From positions 1-10,578 of the forward strand of contig JAMCYN010000023.1 in NCBI GenBank assembly GCA_023474015.1: a stretch of DNA of 10,578 nt. The letters are read 5' to 3'. This document shows positions 7,137 through 10,578 of this stretch, piece by piece (the first letter of the stretch is position 1; each line of letters opens with the position of its first letter). The translations under genes were made by a program, and so were the position numbers. The DNA comes from Armatimonadota bacterium. GTDB lineage: Bacteria > Armatimonadota > UBA5829. The notes under the pieces were generated by a model that made no database searches, was not told where the DNA came from, and saw only the letters and a list, made by a program, of their open reading frames with translations.

Positions 7137-8228
7137 CTACATTCTTTTGCGCAAGGATAGGCTTGCAAGTCCACCCAGGCCAAAGAGAAGCGCGAGGATG
7201 GAAGAGGGTTCGGGGACGGGTGTCAGAAGAAAGGCGTGCTGCGCGTTGTGGGAGTCTGTACCGTAACCCACAATTTGACCGATGTCATTGATCGCGTAGC
7301 CATTTTGCAGCGTGAAACCTGACGCGGAGCCTATCAGTGCGTTAAGGTCGTACATTGCCCCTTGCTTATATATGAACGCGTGCTTATTATTGAAGTCCAG
7401 GTAAACCTGCCCAACCGCCTCGCCTGAGTTGTTGATGCCGTATGCCCGGCTTTGAGTGTAGCCCGACAGCAAACCCAGGTCGTGCATCGTCCCATCGTAG
7501 AGAAAGGCGTGCATGATCCCGCCCATGGCATAGGATTGTCCAACCACCTTGCCGGAGTCGTTGATGCCGAACGCGTCGCTGTAGCTTCCGCCCCAGAGCG
7601 TGCCCAAGTCGGTCATTGTGCCGTTGTGCCAAAGAAACGCGCTGCCATTGGGACCTGTGGATCCCACGACTTGTCCCGAGTTGTTGATCGCGTTGGCTTC
7701 GACTGATGTCGATCCGCCGAACGTCAGGTTGTTCAAGTCGTGAATGCCTTGTCCGTCGTAGAGAAACGCGTGGCCTTGAAAGCCGCTCGTGTATGTGTAT
7801 GAGTATGCGGTGCCCGCGATCACGCCGGAGTTGTTGATAGCATTGGCCAGGGTCCAGTAGGTATAGTTCGGGATCGTCCCCAAGTCAGTCATCTTGCCGT
7901 TTTTGTAGAGGAACGCGTGGTAATCGGCACTGCCTCCGGCAGGTCTCAAGTAGCCCACCACGTCGCCAAGATCATTGATGCCGGTTGCCACGCTGTTGGG
8001 ATATCCCGGCAGCGAGCCGAGGTCGTGCATCGTTCCGTCGTAAAGGAATGCGTGCTGGTATCCATCGCTGCCTGTCCGGTAGCCAACGGCTACGCCGGAG
8101 TTGTTGACATCAAACGCCCAGCCCTCGCGTCCGCCGGAAAGCGCACTGAGATCAGTAAGCGTGTACTGCGCCGCTTGGGTGCACGACGCCGGCGTAAGCA
8201 AGCAGATAACCGCAACAAGACCTTTCAT
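7137..8228 (-). CDS. Secreted HAF-repeat protein with PEP-CTERM sorting signal
   Basis: The 363-residue product has an N-terminal signal peptide (hydrophobic 3-12, probable cleavage near CTQAA, about residue 20). Six full HAF repeats, with consensus HAFLYDGTMHDLG and INNSGxVVG, begin at residues 59, 104, 153, 196, 240 and 283. A shortened seventh starts at 331, and the period is 43-49 residues. The C-terminus is a textbook PEP-CTERM signal: VPEPSS (338-343), a hydrophobic helix (about 344-358) and the basic tail RKRM. In known systems an exosortase (EpsH/XrtA) removes this signal and the protein is exported into or through the envelope with exopolysaccharide. The binding role of HAF repeats is not known. 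No exosortase gene is in the window. The start has a GGGGGAG site 6-8 bases upstream and a near-consensus promoter at 8285-8313. Confidence 0.93.
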   Translation of the reverse strand: MKGLVAVICLLTPASCTQAAQYTLTDLSALSGGREGWAFDVNNSGVAVGYRTGSDGYQHAFLYDGTMHDLGSLPGYPNSVATGINDLGDVVGYLRPAGGSADYHAFLYKNGKMTDLGTIPNYTYWTLANAINNSGVIAGTAYSYTYTSGFQGHAFLYDGQGIHDLNNLTFGGSTSVEANAINNSGQVVGSTGPNGSAFLWHNGTMTDLGTLWGGSYSDAFGINDSGKVVGQSYAMGGIMHAFLYDGTMHDLGLLSGYTQSRAYGINNSGEAVGQVYLDFNNKHAFIYKQGAMYDLNALIGSASGFTLQNGYAINDIGQIVGYGTDSHNAQHAFLLTPVPEPSSILALLFGLGGLASLSLRKRM

Positions 8229-8243
8229 TTGTCTCTCCCCCTA

Positions 8244-8270
8244 TTGATCGGCGAGGGTCCAAGCCCCCTA
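8244..8270. repeat. REP-like unit in the leader of the PEP-CTERM gene
   Basis: TTGATCGGCGAGGGTCCAAG and the bases after it match the unit at 7036-7057 in the same orientation, so the PEP-CTERM gene is bracketed by related sequences. On the minus strand the unit falls within the predicted 5' leader, just upstream of the ribosome-binding site. AGGG and CCCT within it can pair. Confidence 0.5.
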
Positions 8271-8284
8271 CGATCACAAACTGA

Positions 8285-8313
8285 ACTATACCCCGTAAAT
8301 GCTTGCTTGTCAA
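8285..8313 (-). promoter_or_regulatory. Near-consensus sigma70 promoter of the PEP-CTERM gene
   Basis: On the minus strand TTGACA (8308-8313), a 17-base spacer and TATAGT (8285-8290) point toward the PEP-CTERM gene. The start site would be near 8278, giving a leader of about 50 bases that includes the repeat at 8244-8270. Confidence 0.8.
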
Positions 8314-8522
8314 CTTGTATCTGATAATGTTGAACGGCTGTTGATTTAGCTTGCTTGGTCCGGTATAACCTGCCCCGTTAACAACCAGTGAACAACTTTT
8401 ACCCAAAATAACCCGAAAATGCGTCTGGCAAAACGGCATAGTTGTTGTCTTATAATTATGGAAGGCAAATATTTTCGAGCGGTCAGGGAGTCGATCCCCG
8501 GCCTTTCTTGTTGCCTGTGTGG
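8314..8522 (+). other. Upstream region of the zinc-ribbon/primase genes, no gene seen
   Basis: This stretch lies between the divergent PEP-CTERM promoter and the possible LexA box. It contains a consensus TATAAT at 8451-8456, but no good -35 box lies 16-18 bases before it. It also holds two near-identical nonamers, GTTAACAAC (8377-8385) and GTGAACAAC (8388-8396), 11 bases apart, which could be adjacent operator half-sites. Short frames here lack a ribosome-binding site and any recognisable domain. Confidence 0.35.
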
Positions 8523-8536
8523 CGAACATACGTTCG
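8523..8536. promoter_or_regulatory. Possible LexA (SOS) box
   Basis: CGAACATACGTTCG is a full match to the LexA/DinR operator consensus of Gram-positive bacteria, CGAACRNRYGTTYG. It lies 71 bases upstream of the zinc-ribbon start and could make the phage-like genes damage-inducible. Two points count against it. No good core promoter overlaps it, and the 60-bp repeat inside the primase gene has a related GAACGTACGTGC at its centre. The box may therefore be part of that repeat family rather than a selected operator. Confidence 0.45.
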
Positions 8537-8572
8537 GTTGCTTCGGTTGCTTCGGTTGCATGCAGCCGAAGC
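8533..8572. repeat. Tandem TTCGGTTGC nonamers leading into a palindrome
   Basis: TTCGGTTGC is repeated exactly three times (8533-8559). The last copy runs into a 24-base palindrome at 8549-8572, made of GCTTCGGTTGCA and TGCAGCCGAAGC, with one mismatch. The identical 24 bases recur at 9628-9651 inside the primase gene as the right arm of a larger palindromic insert. Confidence 0.75.
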
Positions 8573-8606
8573 ATCATAGCTTCAAGCATCAAAGGAGGTG
8601 AGAGCG

Positions 8607-8705
8607 TTGGTCAGATATGTCCATTGCCCCGAGTGCGGCGCCGTGATGAGGGTCGAATCCGGCTGCGCATTCTGCCCCGAATGTGGGTGGAGCGAGTGCA
8701 TGTAA
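8607..8705 (+). CDS. 32-residue zinc-ribbon microprotein
   Basis: A TTG start 8 bases after GGAGG, within the near-perfect Shine-Dalgarno site AAAGGAGGTGA (8591-8601), opens a frame of 32 codons ending in TAA. The peptide contains CPECG (7-11), then C20, CPECG (23-27) and C31. Two CxxC knuckles about 15 residues apart make a compact zinc ribbon, and there are two further cysteines. It lies 149 bases upstream of the phage-type primase in the same direction, with the third copy of the 110-bp element between them. Small zinc-ribbon proteins in replication modules often contact nucleic acid or polymerases, but no function can be assigned here. The ribosome-binding site, cysteine spacing and context support it as a real gene despite its size and rare start codon. 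Confidence 0.7.
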   Translation: MVRYVHCPECGAVMRVESGCAFCPECGWSECM

Positions 8706-8717
8706 GAGTGTGCTAAG

Positions 8718-8828
8718 TAAATCACAGTTGATCACTTGTATTTGTCACCCTGAACTTGATTCAGGGTCTGTGCGTAGATGCTGAATCGAGTTCAGCATGA
8801 CAGAGTGCAAGTCTACTTCCGTGATTTA
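8718..8828. repeat. 111-bp inverted-repeat element, copy 3
   Basis: The termini TAAATCAC and GTGATTTA are perfect inverses, and flanking AG/CT extends them to 10 bases (8716-8725 and 8821-8830). The core at 8743-8802 has the same two hairpins as copies 1 and 2. In the left hairpin a T-A pair of copy 1 (2652:2670) is replaced by a C-G pair (8748:8766), which keeps the stem. The element ends 10 bases before the AGGAGG of the primase, so it sits within the intergenic part of a probable operon. Confidence 0.78.
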
Positions 8829-8853
8829 CTGAGAGAATAGGAGGTAAGACCAG

Positions 8854-10485
8854 ATGGCGGATAGTCCGATAGAGGCTATAATGTCAAAGCTTAAAGGGGT
8901 GAGAAAGCAAGGAAGCGGCTACATGGCGCGATGCCCTGCTCACGAGGATAAGCACGCTTCGTTGAGCCTGAATGAAGGAGATGACGGCAAATGTCTGATC
9001 TACTGTCATGCCGGATGCGCACCGGCGGCTGTCCTGGCGGCGATGGGTCTCGAACTCAAGGACCTGTATCCGCGCGCAAGCCCGCCAACTCAACGCATTG
9101 ACAAGGTGTATCCCTACACCGATACCCACGGCAGGACGCTCTTTGAGGTGGTCCGATACGTCCCAAAAGCGTTCAGGCAGCGTGTCCCGAAGCCCGGCGG
9201 CGGCTATTGCTGGAGCGTGAAGGGCGTGAGCCTGGTGCTGTACAGGCTGCCCGATATTATCAGCGCGATCAATTCCGACGTGCCGATACTCATCGTCGAG
9301 GGGGAAAAGGACGTCCACGCCCTCGCCGGGATATGGACCAGCGCGACGTGCAACCCGGGCGGCGCGGGCAAGTGGCGGGATTCCTACTCAAAGAGTCTCA
9401 CAGGCGCTCGCGTCGTCATTCTCCCGGACAACGACGAACCCGGCAAAGCGCATGCCCGGATGGTGGCGCGCTCGCTACGGGGATACGCTAAGAGCCTGCG
9501 CGTGCTGGAGCTGCCGAACCTGCCCGAAAAAGGCGATGTGTCCGACTGGATAGCGGCGGGCGGCACGCGAGATCAGCTTATGGAGCTTGCAGCTTCGGCT
9601 GCATGCAACCAGAACGTACGTGCTGATGCTTCGGTTGCATGCAGCCGAAGCAACCGGACCTCGGTCTTTGACGGCTTCCCGCTCACCGACCTCGGCAACG
9701 CCGAACGCCTGATTGCCGCCCACGGCTCAAAGTTGCGCTATAACGAGGACTCCGGCAGGTGGCTGGTATGGAACGGCAAATATTGGCAGCCCGACAACAC
9801 GGGAGAGGTTGACCGGCTCGCTCGCGATGTTGTCAGGGGGATGGCCGATGAGATCAAGGCGCTGTGCGACCGTCTCAAGGACGCCCGGTCTGACGACGAA
9901 CGGGACGCGCTGCACTCTCGCATTGACGACCTGCAAAAGCACATGCACAACTCCGAATCTCGCTACAAGCTGGACGCCATGATCAAGCTGGCTTGCCATT
10001 GTCCCGGCGTTCCGGTGCTGTCGGATCAGCTTGATTCCGACCCATGGCTGCTCAACTGCGCGAACGGAACCATCGACCTGCGAACGGGAACGCTAAGGCA
10101 ACACGCGCAATCCGACCTGATAACGAAGATGGTCGCCCTTGACTATGACCCCGAAGCGTCGTGCCCTCGCTGGGAACAGTTCCTTACGGAGGTGTTCCAG
10201 AATGACGGCGAGCTTGCGGCGTTCGCGAAACGCATGGCGGGCTATGCGCTCACCGGCGACACTCGGGAGGAATGCCTGTTTATCCTCACCGGCAAGGGGC
10301 AAAACGGCAAGAGTAAGTTCGTGGAGACGCTCCGGGCGATACTCGGCGAGTATGCGCGAGACACGCCCATCACCACGTTCACGGAGCGCAGGGAGGCCAA
10401 TTCGTTCGACCTGCCTGCGTTGGCCGGGGCGCGGCTTGTAACGGCGGCGGAGGGCGAGGGCAGCCACGCGTTCAATGAATCGTAA
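8854..10485 (+). CDS. Phage/plasmid-type DNA primase-helicase, C-terminally truncated
   Basis: The start has AGGAGG (8839-8844) 9 bases upstream. The 543 residues present show a CHC2-like zinc finger (C27, H30, C51, C55 in CPAHEDKHASL...CHAGC). A TOPRIM domain follows with Glu149 in IVEGEKD, DND at 192-194 and DVSDW at 228-232. Next come a D5_N-type region (about 280-470) and the start of a P4-family superfamily 3 helicase with Walker A GKGQNGKS (480-487) and Walker B-like LVTAAEGEG (528-536). Such proteins prime and unwind DNA for phage or plasmid replication. Relatives continue well beyond this point with sensor 1 and the arginine finger. Here the frame ends at TAA in what looks like an insertion-sequence end, so helicase activity is probably lost. 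Residues 247-266 come from a palindromic repeat inserted between the TOPRIM and helicase parts. Confidence 0.9.
   Translation: MADSPIEAIMSKLKGVRKQGSGYMARCPAHEDKHASLSLNEGDDGKCLIYCHAGCAPAAVLAAMGLELKDLYPRASPPTQRIDKVYPYTDTHGRTLFEVVRYVPKAFRQRVPKPGGGYCWSVKGVSLVLYRLPDIISAINSDVPILIVEGEKDVHALAGIWTSATCNPGGAGKWRDSYSKSLTGARVVILPDNDEPGKAHARMVARSLRGYAKSLRVLELPNLPEKGDVSDWIAAGGTRDQLMELAASAACNQNVRADASVACSRSNRTSVFDGFPLTDLGNAERLIAAHGSKLRYNEDSGRWLVWNGKYWQPDNTGEVDRLARDVVRGMADEIKALCDRLKDARSDDERDALHSRIDDLQKHMHNSESRYKLDAMIKLACHCPGVPVLSDQLDSDPWLLNCANGTIDLRTGTLRQHAQSDLITKMVALDYDPEASCPRWEQFLTEVFQNDGELAAFAKRMAGYALTGDTREECLFILTGKGQNGKSKFVETLRAILGEYARDTPITTFTERREANSFDLPALAGARLVTAAEGEGSHAFNES
9592..9651. repeat. 60-bp palindromic element inserted in frame in the primase gene
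   Basis: The left end GCTTCGGCTGCATGCAACC (9592-9610) and the right end GGTTGCATGCAGCCGAAGC (9633-9651) are perfect 19-base inverted repeats around a centre containing ACGTACGT. The length is exactly 20 codons, encoding Ala247 to Ser266, without stop or frameshift. The insert falls in the linker after the TOPRIM domain. Its right 24 bases are identical to 8549-8572. Confidence 0.8.
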
Positions 10486-10578
10486 GCGTACAATAGCGCA
10501 CACCTATGCAGCAAATGGAGATGGTGCTATTCTGTCAGGGTATTTGCAGTTGCGTGCGGCTGCTGTGTCCTGAGCGCA
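10482..10578. mobile_element. Possible left end of an IS66-family insertion sequence (partial)
   Basis: The primase reading frame is interrupted exactly where GTAAGCGTACAATAGCGCAC begins. IS66-family elements are known to have terminal inverted repeats starting GTAA (often GTAAGCG) and to make 8-bp target duplications. The TAA that ends the primase is formed by this terminus. No transposase is visible in the 97 bases before the window ends, so the family call rests on the terminus and on the abrupt loss of primase homology. The expected target duplication would be AATGAATC (10474-10481). Confidence 0.45.

Noticed and set aside
8152..8592. 146-codon minus-strand frame across the PEP-CTERM promoter and the repeats
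   Set aside because: It covers a strong promoter, a REP-like unit and the palindromic nonamers, and its low-complexity ATEATE run is just the translated repeat.
8419..8716. Plus-strand frames of 60 and 65 codons over the tandem nonamers
   Set aside because: They have no ribosome-binding site and are mostly translated repeat. One overlaps the zinc-ribbon gene, which has a near-perfect Shine-Dalgarno site in another frame.
8533..9651. CRISPR-like repeats
   Set aside because: The repeated units are palindromic, irregularly spaced and lack similar-length unique spacers; no cas gene is present.

Overview
The window reads as chromosomal DNA of an environmental, probably Gram-negative-type bacterium. 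Shine-Dalgarno sites are strong and sigma70-like promoters are clear. A PEP-CTERM protein built of HAF repeats implies an exosortase and exopolysaccharide export lifestyle, and a quinol-dependent nitric oxide reductase implies low-oxygen or NO-detoxifying metabolism. The phylum cannot be fixed from this sequence; an Armatimonadota-like lineage is only a guess.

Left part (1-4074). A fragment repeating the last ~15 codons of comM lies at 124-171. It is followed by a complete single-subunit nitric oxide reductase (282-2606), a ~110-bp hairpin-rich inverted-repeat element, and a translationally coupled pair: a DUF488 protein (2797-3138) and an AlkA-type DNA-3-methyladenine glycosylase (3135-4043).

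Middle (4075-7136). The intact comM/yifB gene runs on the minus strand (4075-5610) from a good promoter at 5659-5688. The comM tail copy at 124-171 lies downstream of it in the same orientation, so the 3.9 kb between has the geometry of an element integrated at the 3' end of comM. Upstream of comM are a 212-bp foldback repeat (5713-5924) and an inverted copy of the 110-bp element (5978-6087) flanked by a 10-11 bp direct repeat. Then come a tRNA(CAU) with its own promoter and a short-chain dehydrogenase, closed by GC-rich hairpins.

Right part (7137-10578). A secreted HAF-repeat PEP-CTERM protein is on the minus strand with a near-consensus promoter. Divergent from it is a phage- or plasmid-like replication segment: a possible LexA (SOS) box, a 32-residue zinc-ribbon microprotein that starts with TTG behind a near-perfect Shine-Dalgarno site, a third copy of the 110-bp element, and a primase-helicase (CHC2-like zinc finger, TOPRIM, D5_N, P4-type helicase). 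The primase carries a 60-bp perfect-ended palindromic repeat inserted in frame between domains. It stops just after Walker B, at a GTAAGCG sequence that looks like the left end of an IS66-family insertion sequence.

The genes do not form one pathway. The NO reductase handles nitrosative stress, the AlkA-like enzyme repairs alkylated bases, and ComM acts in branch migration during DNA uptake. The right end is a decaying mobile replication module. The most distinctive theme is the density of small palindromic mobile repeats, one of them inside a coding region.
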